Shown: one piece after another, positions 47,678 to 59,252 of the stretch
Layout: every line of letters starts with the position of its first letter
Numbering within the stretch: position 1 is the first letter of the stretch
Assembly (NCBI GenBank): GCA_034440635.1
Contig: JAOTON010000386.1
Location: 62,001 to 126,000 of the forward strand
Length of the DNA stretch: 64,000 nucleotides
Origin: Lepas anatifera
Lineage: Eukaryota > Arthropoda > Thecostraca > Lepadidae
Direction of reading: 5' to 3'
Made by a program: the position numbers and the translations under genes
Notes under the pieces: generated by a model
Told to the model about the DNA's origin: nothing
The model's database searches: none
Seen by the model: only the letters and a program-made list of their open reading frames with translations

Positions 47678-48345
47678 AGCACAAACTACGTTTTCCAGAT
47701 ATTGGCCCTGATTTCCTTCCCCTTCCAGACAAGTTTTAATGGATGCACAGCTACCACATGCTGCTTTTTGACCCTCCTTCGGTGCGTATATCAGCCATGG
47801 ACAGGTCTGATCTACATACAGCCTAAATAAATTCGAGAATAAATTGCAGCATGCACCATGGCATTTTGGAAAATAAGCCCAGCAGCGAACTTTGTTTTTT
47901 TTCTTTCTGGAAGACATGATCAAAGAAACAACGACGAGTCTAGCTGCACTCGATGGTACTGATTCTGAGACAACGGCGACACGGCAGTTAACATTTTGGA
48001 AAACGCGCTCTTTTGGCTTTGGTCGCAAGTGGCAGCTACCTAATTTCCATAGTCGCTCCTGCAGCCCACCGTCTAAATATGACCTCATGCGCTTATATGA
48101 AATGACCAGATCACTTAAGTGCTCTTTTAAGCTCGAAATTATCTCTCCAGATGAATAGTTACAAGAGACCTCCGAATCTCTGATACTTATTATTTAATTG
48201 CTACATAAGCCTGGTATTAGGTCCTATTAGAATGTCGCAGGATAGTTTTAGGGGTGCTTTTGGAAGTTTAGGGGTGCTTTCAAAAGTTCACCCCTAAAAG
48301 TATACAAAGTTACACTTCTGTTTGCCATCAGCTGTGGTATCTGTG
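47678..48345. other. No gene recognised
   Basis: The minus-strand open stretch 47675-48088 has cysteines and basic residues (VRCWAYFPKCHGACCNLF) but matches no family I know. GGGGTGCTTT repeats near 48250-48290. Confidence 0.35.
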
Positions 48346-48530
48346 GGGGCGCGGTAGTGGAGTGGTCAGCGTAGCTGGCTTCCACGCAGTCGACCCGGGT
48401 TCAAGGCCGGGCGGCTTCCCTGAACAAGGAGCAAGCTGGCTCCAGAGAAACCCTTCCAATAGGGAAAGAGTTGGCGACGCCATATGACCCTGGCAGTTGG
48501 TGCGTCGATAAGCCTCAATAATTATTATTA
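48346..48530 (+). mobile_element. Short tRNA-derived SINE, intact, with perfect target duplication
   Basis: The head GGGGCGCGGTAGTGGAGTGG, B box GGGTTCAAGGCC, the body CCAATAGGGAAAGAGTTGGC, and the tail AATAATTATTATTA. Flanked by identical 13-bp TGTGGTATCTGTG at 48333-48345 and 48531-48543. One of the youngest-looking insertions here. Confidence 0.92.
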
Positions 48531-49067
48531 TGTGGTATCTGTGCACAGAAAGTTGTATTTTATCCCGCCGGTGAGAACCACCATCTTGGAGGTAAGGAGC
48601 CAGTCGCACAAAAATTGGCCAAAACAGCAAACAATTCACATTTGAATAGGGTAGGCTTAAGTTTCCGATAGAGGCTATGAAGAGCTCGGTGAATGAGATC
48701 GGTACTAAGCCTCAGCCAGCTTGTCACTCCTGACAGCTGGCTGGTATTCGATTGCCTGAATCTGAAATATTCTGACCAGAAATGGCTCCGTTAAGAAGCT
48801 GGTGACTGGTATAGCCTCTCCTGTTTCAAGGTATTCCAGAACTTAATGTGGTGAACGATCCCACAGTGTGAAGCTGGTGGAAGATTTCGTGAGCCATCCA
48901 AAGGGTAAAAATATGCAGCAGGGTCTTCTTCTAGCAGTATCAGAGCTCTTAAATAGAGCTCTTTCGAGGCGATCTTTCCCGTTCTCGTAGATGCTTTGAA
49001 TGTGGCTCATTGAAATCAGAATTGAATATATAATGGAAAAAGTGTGTTCGAGTCTGAAAAGTAAAAA

Positions 49068-49800
49068 ATGTTTTTTTCTAACGACCCTAACGCATCAACC
49101 TCTACTATGAAAAACGTTTTGACACCATCCTGGAAACAAGATGAAAAGGCCATCACAAAGATCATATCGCAAAACACAACAACAACAGATCCAAACACCA
49201 GACTCAGACCCAACATCTACTACAGCAGTACTAAGACATCCAATCTCGTAATGCAGAACAACATCTCAGAGAGGAACATGACACTCAAGCATATCAATGT
49301 AATATACAAGTTCCAATATAAGACCGGGGACTGTGCAGCCCGTAAGGTATATTATTGCATTGGTATGACTTCCACCTCTCTCAGCAGACGACTCACCATG
49401 CACCTACTGGAGGGTTCACCCAAACGACACAATTTAGACATATCAACATAGATATATTGGTTAGAAACATAGACAATACACGAAACATACTGACGCAAAG
49501 CAGGGGCGCCGCCACGGAAATTTTCGCAGGGGGGACGGACCCGGGCTGGTGCTGACCGGGGAGGCGAATTTTGAGCATATTCGGTACCTGACAGCATCAA
49601 TGACGATTGACCCAAAAATTTGTGGGGACGTCCCCTCCCCTGGTTGGCCAACAGGGGGGACGCGTCCCCCCGTCCCCCCCACTTTCGGCGCCAATGAGAC
49701 AAAGCACCAGTCCTAGCACAGTGTACTGATCGTCGCAGACTCATGACACTAGAAACACTGTATATCTGAGACACGTCACCTATCATCAACATTCACACCA
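49068..49800 (+). pseudogene. Penelope-like element remnant: GIY-YIG endonuclease region
   Basis: The frame from 49068 reads NVIYKFQYKTGDC, then YYCIGMTSTSLSRRLTMHL, which matches the GIY-YIG endonuclease end of Penelope-like retroelements (usual pattern: xYIGxTxxxLxxRLxxH). After the MITE at 49503-49698 the reading resumes with RRRLMTLETLYI, the final motif with the metal-binding acidic residue, then a stop inside the frame. The reverse transcriptase part was not found upstream. Non-functional. It fits with the hammerhead-like core at 6716, since this retroelement class carries such ribozymes. Confidence 0.75.
49503..49698 (+). mobile_element. GGCGCC-ended MITE, copy 2
   Basis: GGGGCGCCGCCACGGAAATT to TTTCGGCGCCAATGAGA, matching 11507-11696 along its length. 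Flanked by GCAAAGCA (49495-49502) and ACAAAGCA (49699-49706), an 8-bp target duplication with one mismatch, hAT-like. It interrupts the Penelope-like frame. Confidence 0.85.
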
Positions 49801-50225
49801 AGCAACTCACACATTTTCGCCGATACGATAGGAATATTCGGTGAATATTTAGGCAGCTATATAAATGTGTTGTATTCATGTTATTTGCCATATGTGATAT
49901 GTTGGCGTGATTGAAATGTTTGCTTGGTATTTTCTTGATGAAGGATCATTTCCCAATATGCTGTGCGCCTTCATACTAGGATTTAAAAATTCAAGCCGAT
50001 TTCTACTTTTATGAAGCTTCGATTTTGTTTGTGATCATCCCATATGCTTCGTGAATTATTACTACGTGAAACCTAAACCGATTTAATTTCCTTTGCAACA
50101 ATTCTACATAAAATAACATTAAACTTATTCAAAACATTGAATATAAATCTAACAAAACTCTACGGCTCAACAGGCAGTTGTATTTAATGAACAATGTATA
50201 AAATATAATTTTCTCCCGAACTATA

Positions 50226-50272
<47 letters not shown>

Positions 50273-50527
50273 CACATAGTTTTGACCCTGGAACCGCCAT
50301 TGGGTTTTGAATTTACACATAACTGAAAGATATTGCAAAATTTTATCGATCTCTTTCAATGTGTACTAGTTTTTTACATCAAACAATACTTCCAAGAGTT
50401 AGGAAGAATCTAAAGAACAGTTAAAATGTACATTTTACACACCCTGCTAAGAAGTGTCAACATTTTTTAATTTTCTTCTTATGAAAGTTGAATTTGGCGT
50501 GAGACAAATCGTTTCACCTTGTTATTC
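49801..50527. other. No gene; (TA)n microsatellite at 50229-50271
   Basis: AT-rich, no coding signal. The TA run is about 21 units. Confidence 0.5.
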
Positions 50528-51995
50528 TTAACCCTATTTCCGGCAGGGGGGCTAATATTGCCCCCCCTTCAGGTTTTTCGAGAATGTCTCCAAAGCGGCT
50601 TGCGATAGAGCTTTGAAACTTCCTGACTTCTCTTACAACTAGCACAGGCAGGTCCTCTGAAATTTTCAAGATTATATATTTACCAAGGGTGGAGCTATGG
50701 CTGGGTATTTTGGAAGGTTCTATCCACAAATCAAGTATTATCGTATGCGGTGGGTTCTTTGTAAAAGGAAGCTGCCTCTGCTGATCCTGATACCAGTTAT
50801 ATGGTTTTATTATATCATTTGATATGTGAGATGATATTAAATTCGCAATTGTCACTATTTGTATTCATCAGGGGCGGTTACAGCAGTTCAAAATGGGGGA
50901 AATGTAATCAAGAAGGACTAAACGTTAGTAAGTGAGAAGACTGCTTACAGCCGTGCCAGGGCGAATACAATTGGGTGTATGAAAATGAAAAATAGTTATA
51001 ACCAAATTTTAGATTTCCAGAGGCGTGTCCAGTCACTATAATGTAGAGTAAATCACAAATATAAAAGCATATGTTTGTTCACTTAGAGCTTTATGTGAGA
51101 CTAGCATGCTCTGTATGTATTCAGTTTCATGAACGACTAAGGAAATATTTCGTCCATAGGCAGATCACGGAGACAAGAGAATACAGAACGTGTTACCAAT
51201 GGCGGAAAAGTGTCAGTATTTGAGGGGGTAGCATTACATTTTCAAAATATATATTCCCAACCAGTATCACCGCCGCGACTCAATATCGTCGTACATTGAA
51301 AATATGTTTCTAATCGTCCCCCCTCCTACATGACGAGAGTCCTTGATCCGCCTATGTCACCCCCTTGCCCAGAGCTGGCATGGGAGGGTAAAAATTATCA
51401 GAAATGAATTTCAACTAGCCGAGGGACTAATATACTAATGCATACCACTCGCATTTTGTTGGTATGCATTTCACCCCACTATTTTAACTTACTGCATCCG
51501 CCCCTGATGAGTTTTTAGTTTTTTTCTTCATTTATTTAGGTGTCAAAGATACCAAGCAGTATATGACGGCTTCTAATCCACGTCACAAAAATCTTTTTAG
51601 ATTGTATATATTTCCACCCATAGTCCTGGACCTGGAACTGCCATTGAATTTCGAATTTTTGCGTAACTCGAGTATATGAAAATTTTGAGTCAATTATTTG
51701 TAAATCCGAACTAGTTTTGTGAAAGTCGTACAACAGAGACAAGGGTTATGGGCAATCTAAGAAACACAAAAATTGTATATTTTGCACGGCATTCCCCATA
51801 AAAATAAAAATTTTGGAATTTTCTTTCTTTCAAAATAAAGTTTAGCGTCAGGGGAATCTGTAGCACTTCAAATTTTCAAAATAGGCCGGATAGATTGCGA
51901 GATCTTAGGGGAGGGCGATATTGCCCCACCCCCTGCCGGAAATAGGGGTAGCCGGGAGCCTGACGGAAATCGGACGGGTAAATCGGACGGGTTAA
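50528..51995 (-). mobile_element. TTAA family G, copy 2, inverted relative to copy 1
   Basis: TTAACCCTATTTCCGGCAGG at the left and CTGCCGGAAATAGGGGTAGC near the right. Palindromes GGGGGGCTAATATTGCCCCC and GGGCGATATTGCCCC. The right edge carries extra tandem AATCGGACGGGT units before TTAA at 51992. It contains the same nested MITE (ATCAGGGGCGGTTACAGCAG to CCGCCCCTGATGAG, about 50866-51512). Confidence 0.85.
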
Positions 51996-52446
51996 ATCGG
52001 ACGGGTAGATTTGGAGATCTTAGGTGCAGGGCGAAACTCCCTGAATAGAATAGACTAGGCAGGAGCCTGTCAGAAATAAGTTTAAGAGACGAGAAAGGCT
52101 AGAAAGACGCCCTTCACCTTGTGCACGATACGTAGTGTGCTGCACTTGTAGACTTGTGCACGCGACGTATGAGCGGCTGTTCACATATGACGTCAGCTGA
52201 ACTTAGGGTGTTCGGAGCCCCTCCACACCCTATATAAAGAATTGTAAGAAAATATATGACCCCTCTCCCCTTCGTCAGCGATTGTCAGAAATTGCCCGAT
52301 CCCCCCCGCTCTCGACAGCAATGGCGGTCGAAATGAGAACAATCACGCAGAGACGCCGTAGAACTACAATGCTCGGGCGGTACGAGCAGCTGGTAGCAGT
52401 GGACACTGGGTGTGACTACGAAACATTGAAGTAACCACTTTTCAGC

Positions 52447-52645
52447 CTTTGGCAGATCCAAGGGGGCCAAATGGGTCGTGGCCCCCTCCAAAGCCGAAAA
52501 TAGTATCTTCTACCCCCCCTCCCCCAAAGGACCAAACTCCAGCCATTTGTTTCTTAAAAATATTTTTTTGCGATTTTTCTCTGCCTGCTCCCAAAAAAAT
52601 GTTGGTTCGGTCCCCTCCCAAAATTTTTTTCCTGGATCCACCAAT
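52447..52645 (+). mobile_element. GGCGGATCC-ended element, empty copy
   Basis: TTGGCAGATCCAAGGGGGCC to TTTCCTGGATCCACCAATG. It resembles both flanks of 20163-20986 and shows what that site looked like before the SINE entered. Confidence 0.75.
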
Positions 52646-53000
52646 GTTTTCAAACACCATGTGCCTACACAGTTCTCGCTCAACAAAACAATTACATGAC
52701 AGCCATTGATTTGTCTCCCTCTCCGTCAGATATGGTCAGAAAACAGTTTTGGCAGGGTTCTAACCATTCTCTCCTTCGCCAGAAAAAAAGTAAGAAAATG
52801 TCAGACCTCTCACCCCTTTTGTGGCTGTCGTCACATTTGAACAGCCCTTTATCCCAGACACCTGAACCGACCACCACATAGCATGCCATAGAAAAGCAAG
52901 CGAATCGAAAAGTGTCAATTCATGTTCGATCTCCTCATATTATTTGATCCTTCCATCTGCTGTTGGTGCTTACATACATGCCATGTCTGTAGGTATGTCA

Positions 53001-54110
53001 CTACACGCAGCTTCTGTTGAAAGGAACATGTCGGTAGTAGTCGAATAGATGCAGTGGCATTGGCTCCTTGTTCACCTTGATCAGCAGCAACTGCACCTCA
53101 TCGATGGCTGTGTCTATTTCTGAGTGCTGACAGGACGAGAACACGTCTTTGCGCTGAAATATCTGCCTGGATGATCTTTTTCGTTTGAATTTTCCATCTG
53201 GGTACTTTGTCAGGCATGCAAGCCGGGCCTCACTCTCGGGAAGTCCCAAAAACCGGAGCACATCACGCATGGCCCCGACGGGATCCAGACGCACGTTCTC
53301 GTAATGTACCACGTGGAGAGAAGAACTGAGGTTCAGCCAGTCCAGGCTGAAGTCTCGCCACAGCTTAATCTTCTCCGTCACGAACTTGTTCCAGCCTTTC
53401 CCGACGAACAATTTGTCTGGTGAATAGCTTCTATGGCCTCCACTGCGGAAGTTGTTGAGTGAGAGTATTGCCCGGTAAGGGTTGCGAATCAGCAGGATCG
53501 CCCTGCTGTCGTGCCTGACTACCATCTGTTTCCGTTTCTCCCAGCTCGGTGTGGTGTGTTCCAAAGTGTAGCCATGAGTTTTCTGCAGTAAAGTGCAGCC
53601 ACACGACTCTTTCTGGAACTCACCGAGAAATCCTGCGTGCCTCAATCCCGCATCCATGTAAACGCTTCCAGTAAACAGCCCGGTGGCTGCCTCAAGCAGA
53701 TATCTGGTCCATGTATTTCCACTACCTGGAAAGGAGGCGAGCGCACGCCGGGGGACCGAGTGGCGCTTAGCTAAGCGAGTCCTGAAACGTCGACACTGGG
53801 AAGAATAGCTCCATGGAGTCGCCGAGGGCCGCTCGCTCCAAAGGATGTGAAAGTCTGGAGCACGAGGAACGGGTAGCCGGCGGGCCAGCTTCTCCACCGT
53901 GCTGACGCTGTGGCTCACTGTCGTCTTTGGAGATGCCGGAAGCGGAGGGGACGCTGGTGGTAACAAAACGTTCCAAGTCACGCAGAACGCCAAAACGACC
54001 AGTCCAAGCGCTGAAATTTTCTTGCGGCTTAGCAGTGTTTTTGTGAGTGAGGAACGTGGCATTGTGTTACCCTGATCGAGGTCCATCGGATGGAACTTTA
54101 TCGAACTCAT
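53001..54110 (-). CDS. WSCD-like type II membrane sulfotransferase, intronless, complete
   Basis: A 369-residue Golgi-type sulfotransferase that would transfer sulfate from PAPS to a carbohydrate; the substrate is unknown. Residues 1-31 are cytosolic and basic near the end (SRKK). Residues 32-50 are a signal anchor (ISALGLVVLAFCVTW). A Pro-rich stem follows. The catalytic domain has the 5'-phosphosulfate loop ASFPGSGNTWTRYLLE (125-140) and the 3'-phosphate motif LLIRNPYRAILS (206-217). Further conserved segments are HYENVRLDP and FLGLPESEARLACL. NLSSS is a possible N-glycosylation site. This order and spacing fit the WSCD/arthropod sulfotransferase group rather than the heparan type. All motifs are intact, with a start ATG and a stop, and no intron. 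It could be a retrogene or a naturally single-exon gene. Nearby is an unassigned minus-strand open frame at 54764. Confidence 0.85.
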   Translation of the reverse strand: MSSIKFHPMDLDQGNTMPRSSLTKTLLSRKKISALGLVVLAFCVTWNVLLPPASPPLPASPKTTVSHSVSTVEKLARRLPVPRAPDFHILWSERPSATPWSYSSQCRRFRTRLAKRHSVPRRALASFPGSGNTWTRYLLEAATGLFTGSVYMDAGLRHAGFLGEFQKESCGCTLLQKTHGYTLEHTTPSWEKRKQMVVRHDSRAILLIRNPYRAILSLNNFRSGGHRSYSPDKLFVGKGWNKFVTEKIKLWRDFSLDWLNLSSSLHVVHYENVRLDPVGAMRDVLRFLGLPESEARLACLTKYPDGKFKRKRSSRQIFQRKDVFSSCQHSEIDTAIDEVQLLLIKVNKEPMPLHLFDYYRHVPFNRSCV

Positions 54111-54763
54111 AAAACATACTGCGTCGCTCTATCACTCGAGTTCACCACATGCTCAGTCAGTTCAGATCTTGGTGCCCCTCCGTTTTGACACTGGATTGAT
54201 CAGCACAGTAGTTCCCGCTGTAGTTATCCAATTACAGATAATTTTAAGTAAGTGATCGATGGCTTCATGATGGGGATTGCTGCTTTGCAACCGTGGAGAC
54301 GGCCCTTGGTGAACACGACGCTCGGCTTGCCTTCCGACGTCTGCCGACGGCGATTGGCGACGGTTTGTACTGTGAAGATCGCGTCCTTGCCGCCGTCACC
54401 GCCACCTTCTCCTGTCGTGCACATTGCGCACCGACACCTGCACCAGAGCTGCCTGCGGAGCCGCTGGCAGGTGTTGATCACCTCGTCCCCTGCAGATACC
54501 GCAACAACATCTATCTGTGAGGTGCATCAAGAAGGCAACGCATCAATTTAATAAGCTCAGACATGGAAGCTAGAAGTCCAAATTCTCCCCCCCCAATCAA
54601 CAGGTCCTCGGATTCGATTGGGTTTTCAACAGTCACCCCTCTCGGCTTCTAGTATCCTCTTGAGGCCGACCGGGCTGACTGGCTCTTATCTTCTGAGTTG
54701 AACTGTCTCAATTAGTGACTTCTTAGCTGTGTCTGTATCCTGAACCAGCTTCTGCTCGCAGGC

Positions 54764-55267
54764 CTACCCGCACAGGATGGTTTTAAGTCTCACGACCATG
54801 TTGTTTCGTATTTTGTTCCGAATGCGATTTGGTTTGTGGTTGTGTTCGAGAGTGTTTGGTTTGTTATCCCTTTTATTTGGTATACTTTGCAGCACTTGAC
54901 CCCATTTTAAGCTCTCGGTTTCAGTGCCAAAGGCGCTAATGTTAAGACATAATTGGAAAACTAAGAGCACCAGCTTGTCGAGACTGCGAGTGAAGTTCAT
55001 GATTTTCCTGGTTACAATCAAAACATCCGGGATGGGTGTGAGCAAATGTGAGGAACAGCCGTCACCGAATAACGTGGGATAGAAGCCGGAGGTCAGCAAG
55101 GTCGGTATGAAAGCCAAATTAGTGGCGAACCCTGAGGAATATGACCGGCAGGATGAATCTTTCGCAGCCTGAACAATTATCGCCTCTGGCTTCGTCAGGA
55201 AAGTGGCCAATATCGAGACTGGCCCCTGGTCATCGGCAGTGGTCTGGCCGGGCAACAGAAGGTGCGC
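54764..55267 (-). CDS. Unrecognised open reading frame, possibly an exon
   Basis: About 168 codons without a stop and without an ATG at the start (the first in-frame stop upstream is near 55277). The translation begins AHLLLPGQTTADDQGPVS and has a mixed, non-repetitive composition, with hydrophobic stretches (LVLLVFQLCLNISAF) and a basic Asn/Arg-rich end (RIRNKIRNNMVVRL). No family is recognised. It lies 650 bases upstream of the sulfotransferase on the same strand and could be an exon or chance. Low confidence. Confidence 0.25.
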   Translation of the reverse strand, partial: AHLLLPGQTTADDQGPVSILATFLTKPEAIIVQAAKDSSCRSYSSGFATNLAFIPTLLTSGFYPTLFGDGCSSHLLTPIPDVLIVTRKIMNFTRSLDKLVLLVFQLCLNISAFGTETESLKWGQVLQSIPNKRDNKPNTLEHNHKPNRIRNKIRNNMVVRLKTILCG

Positions 55268-55501
55268 TTTCTTCTATGTCAAAGGAGTGGGACTGAGTGT
55301 CGTCTCGCTGGGCAAAGAATCTCTTAAATGCTTTTGTCCTTGAAAATAAGATCACTGCACCGTTAGGTTAGTCTTAGTTAGAGAAAATCAGAGATAACAG
55401 CTGTCGGGCTTCATGTACCTAAGTTAAAAAATGCGGAGTTCCTAGGATCCAGAAGGAGGTAGGGGTATGAACGATAGAAACGTGCTCCAGTCGTAGGAAT
55501 T

Positions 55502-55504
<3 letters not shown>

Positions 55505-55539
<35 letters not shown>

Positions 55540-55566
55540 AGAGAGAGAGAGAGGGAGAGAGAGAGG
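55505..55566. repeat. (GA)n microsatellite
   Basis: GA units with a few GGGA interruptions. Confidence 0.95.
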
Positions 55567-56298
55567 AGTATGAAGACACAACATGATATAAATGATATAC
55601 ATTTTAGCGTCCAAGGGCGAGGACATGAGGTCATGAAGAGGAAGTTTGGGATTCAGATGCGATGTCACGAGTACGTGAGGAAGGCAAGAGGAAGAGAAGC
55701 GCCCAGGAATAAAGATAGGATTCAAAGAGCTGAAGGTAGACCCAGGTGTAACACACACACACTTGGAGGTCTTACAGCACTCCCAACTATTTTCTAAAGT
55801 AACCGGAGGACCATCAAAGTTGGAGAATGCACGAGCCGGAAAGTCCGATAGGAAGGCAGCATCAAACAATACAACAAAGGGGTCAATGGCGACGACACAC
55901 AAAGAAGCACCGCAAATACCACACATATTGAACACTCAGTGTATGGGGAAAATTTGAGGGGTTTTATAGTTTGGCCGACGGTGAAAATTACCTGAACGCA
56001 TGAATAGAGTGCATGGGGCTAAGTGTCAACGAATGAAATAAAATTGTTTAAAGGCTGAACAGAGCGAATGAAAGAGCCGAATCCGAGCGAAAATTTGTCA
56101 CAAGAGATAAAGAAAGGATCTTCGTCTCACATAAAGGTAAAAACGAGAGGTAGGCATAAACTCAACGGAACAGACGGCAGTACTGCCACGCACGCACACC
56201 CGCCTTGCAAATGGTGCTGGAAAAAGTAATAAAATAACCGAATTGTGAGAGCTAAGGGAATGTGACGCCTTCATAATGAGTTTTGAACTGATATAGCC
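55567..56298. other. No gene recognised
   Basis: Purine-rich, no coding region I can support. Confidence 0.4.
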
Positions 56299-57088
56299 TT
56301 AAAGGGAGATACGCGAAAACATTATTATTGTGGTTTCTTACTATTCGAAAATCCTGATTACGAAACTGTCAATTATTTTTATATATTCGGCAGAATTTTT
56401 GGATGCTACTCACTTATTATCGAAATAGGTTAACAGTTCCGATAAAATGCTGAAACCTTCACCCACCACTTACTTTTCGAAAACTACTTAAAGTTTAAAA
56501 GTTATGTTCTTTTTGTAATAAAAATGTTTGTTCTCCTGTATTTGTATTTGAATCAATTTTATAAAGCCTTTAAAACCACAAATTAAATTAGATTGCCCTA
56601 GAAGCGAAAAAAACATAATTACTCAAGTCTTCAGCGGTTTCATACCTCGGGTCTTGTGTCGTTTTCTGCTTCAGCCCGATGACGAAACTTTTGCGTCAGA
56701 TAGGTCACGTGACCCAGGTATGAGAATCCCTAGGCTTCTGATTGGTTAATTGTGATTTCTTTTGAGCCCTATATTTCTGTTTCAAAAGAGTTTTTGAATA
56801 TTTTTTCTTAAGTCCTTAAGTAATATTTTTCTGTAGTAATCCAAAGTTCTACAGCACTGTTTAGGATAGATATGACCTAATTCTTAGAGAAATTGATAGC
56901 CTTAGCCGTGGGTACATCATATAAATCGATAAGAGGTGTACCGGTAAAGTCGTCTAGAAATGTTGACTTTGAGAGCAATTTTAAGGCATCTACAGGCCGA
57001 ATTCGCAAAAATGAGAAAAGGACTTCTGAAACAGCTTTTTGTGACCTTTTGATCTAGCCAATAATTTTTTTCGCGTATCACCCTTTAA
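56299..57088 (+). mobile_element. TTAA family J, copy 2
   Basis: TTAAAGGGAGATACGCGAAA to CGCGTATCACCCTTTAA. Same orientation as 25313-26094 and similar throughout, including the ACTCAAGTCTTCAGC block and the AGATAGGTCACGTGACCC site. Confidence 0.87.
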
Positions 57089-57448
57089 GGATAAAGTATG
57101 CTGAAGCCATTTGATGGATATTTGATTTATTTCAGAACTTTCCAATCGCGGAGAAAAAATTCAAAATTCACCCTCTGTGGACCCGTCTTCCACAAATTAG
57201 TATTAACTACAGACCTATAACCAGCCACGGCTACGTGATGCAATGCTCAGGCCGCACTGAATGGCAAGCTCGAATCCAGACCGACGGCTGGGGTGGGGAG
57301 GGGGTGCAATGCGGCACAAAGTCGTGAAAACGTATGTTTTTTATAGAAAATGGACAAAAAATCGGGAGGTTTCGGGGGGCAATTGCCCGCTTCTCACCCC
57401 TTGGATCAGCTAGTGCTGAATGGACAACTTGTTCTTGCCTTGGCCTCC

Positions 57449-57640
57449 TTAACCCTGGCCCCGGTGGGGGTGTTTGAATACCTCCTCGAGTTTTTCCGGC
57501 GGTACGAAACAACGGCAGCGCAAAGCACTGCCGCACTTGGTGCACCTTATCCTTGATCAATTCTGTCTTTTCCCCAAAAATTTAAGGTTGGGTCATATCA
57601 AGTCAGGTCACCAGTGCAGGTCAAGTTACTTGACTTGTAA
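57449..57640 (+). mobile_element. TTAA family D, left-end fragment
   Basis: TTAACCCTGGCCCCGGTGGG, then GGGTGTTTGAATACCTCC, then GCCGCACTTGGTGCACCTTA and CAGGTCACCAGTGCAGGTCA. The same left end recurs at 58672. Confidence 0.75.
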
Positions 57641-58671
57641 ATTGAAATATTTATTTTCCTCTCACAAATGCATGTTGCTGTGTGTTCAGCACGCAATGAT
57701 GCGGCCGAAGGCACGAGACTGCAATGCCGCAAACATCTCCGGCAGCGTGCACGACGTAGGGCGGCGACGGCGGCAGCGACGCGACCTTCACGCTGGATAA
57801 GGCACGAGCCGTCACTGATCTCAGCCGACCGACACCTTCCTGCCGCACCACTCCACCTCCCTCTCCGCCGGCGCCCAGCGGCAATCCCCTCACACCAGAT
57901 CAAGATGACTGGGTGCTTGAGCGTGCTTCCTCCTGGCACGGCTTTCGATCAAGTATTTATTCTTGTCCGTTCTTGATGACGTTGGAGTGCTGTTGATACA
58001 GTGATGCAGCAACACAATGGAACACTCAGGCGCAGACGACTCAGTCAGTGTCTGGAGCCCCGATCACCCGTTTGGGTCCTTTTCAAGACTGAGGCAATCA
58101 CTTGAGCTGTGTTGGTATAGACATGCCGGCTTCTGATGAGTTACTCATCATCTTGAGAACAAAATTCTGTCGCTTTTTAACGATTGATGGTTGCTTACAC
58201 ACCACTTGTTTTTTACTGAAGGCTTCACCTGAATAAGCAAATGTGGTTGATTTTACAACAGGAATTTAAAACGCAAAATCCCATCACGTCCTTGTGAAAA
58301 TTCTGTCTCGGAGTTCACGCTACTTTCTACGTTGCACAACCAAATCTATTATCTTTAGGCATTCAATGTTGCTGAGCCAAAGACCAGTTGAGTATGCAGG
58401 CGCCAAGCCCCCACATGAAAAGCACGGGGCAAGGCTGGAACTGCACGAGTGTCACTGGGCAGCACGAAGGAAGCGGCTTGTTCGGCATCGCCGGCAATTT
58501 CCTGTTTTCCCTGGCAACTTCGTGGCGTGGAGACTAAATAATTCATAGCTATTGATTATAGCCAGGCGTCGTTCTCCATAGAGCGTCCATGAATACAAAC
58601 ACGTGCGGTACTCAGCAGAGCCAAATGGCAAGCTTAGATACGCATGATTAATAGCGTTGGAGGGTCTGGAT
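57641..58671. other. No gene; GC-rich stretch at 57690-57900
   Basis: On the minus strand GGTCGCGTCGCTGCCGCCGT resembles 54370-54420 (GATCGCGTCCTTGCCGCCGT on the plus strand), followed in both by TCGTGCAC. This may be a small shared repeat or paralogous exon; I cannot assign it. Confidence 0.35.
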
Positions 58672-59252
58672 TTAAACATCGGCCCGGTAGGGGGGTGTTT
58701 GAACACCCCCTTGGGTTTTTCCAGCGGCACGAAAAAAGGGTGACGCGAAACGCCGCCGTACATGGCACACCTTATCCTTAATCAATTTCGCAACTTTCCC
58801 CAAAAATTTTAAGGTTTGGTCATCTCAGGTCAGGTCACCAGTGCAGGCGCAATACATGTTTAAGGTGGCATAAGTAAGAAATAGATGGATCAATCAGATT
58901 CAAACCTAAACTAAATAATAAGCCCACCGAGTGCTACAAAACGTACTCGGGAATTTTTCATATCAATGCCATATGATCAGGTACGGATCATGACCTCCCC
59001 ATTGAAAATGCATGGGGAAAACAGGAATTGGGCTGTATTTGTGTAGATACAGCTGATAATACCTTCGTATTCTCTAAATAGCAAATCCTGGGTCCCTTTT
59101 CAGGTTCAGGCTGCAATTTTGAGTATGTGACCTCTGAAAGGTCATCTGGGGCTACTTAAGCACTTTTCAGACTTGGGTCAATAACTTTGCAGGAAATGAT
59201 GATACAGCTTTAATGTTGATACCATTAAGTTTGGATTGCTATTGCGAGTCAA
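58672..59252 (+). mobile_element. TTAA family D, second copy, cut by family I
   Basis: TTAAACATCGGCCCGGTAGG, palindrome GGGGTGTTTGAACACCCCC, GCCGCCGTACATGGCACACC and TCAGGTCAGGTCACCAGTGC. The body runs to the TTAA at 59253, where family I begins. Confidence 0.72.

Noticed and set aside
55411..55935. 174-codon minus-strand frame
   Set aside because: Largely a translated GA microsatellite giving Leu/Ser repeats.
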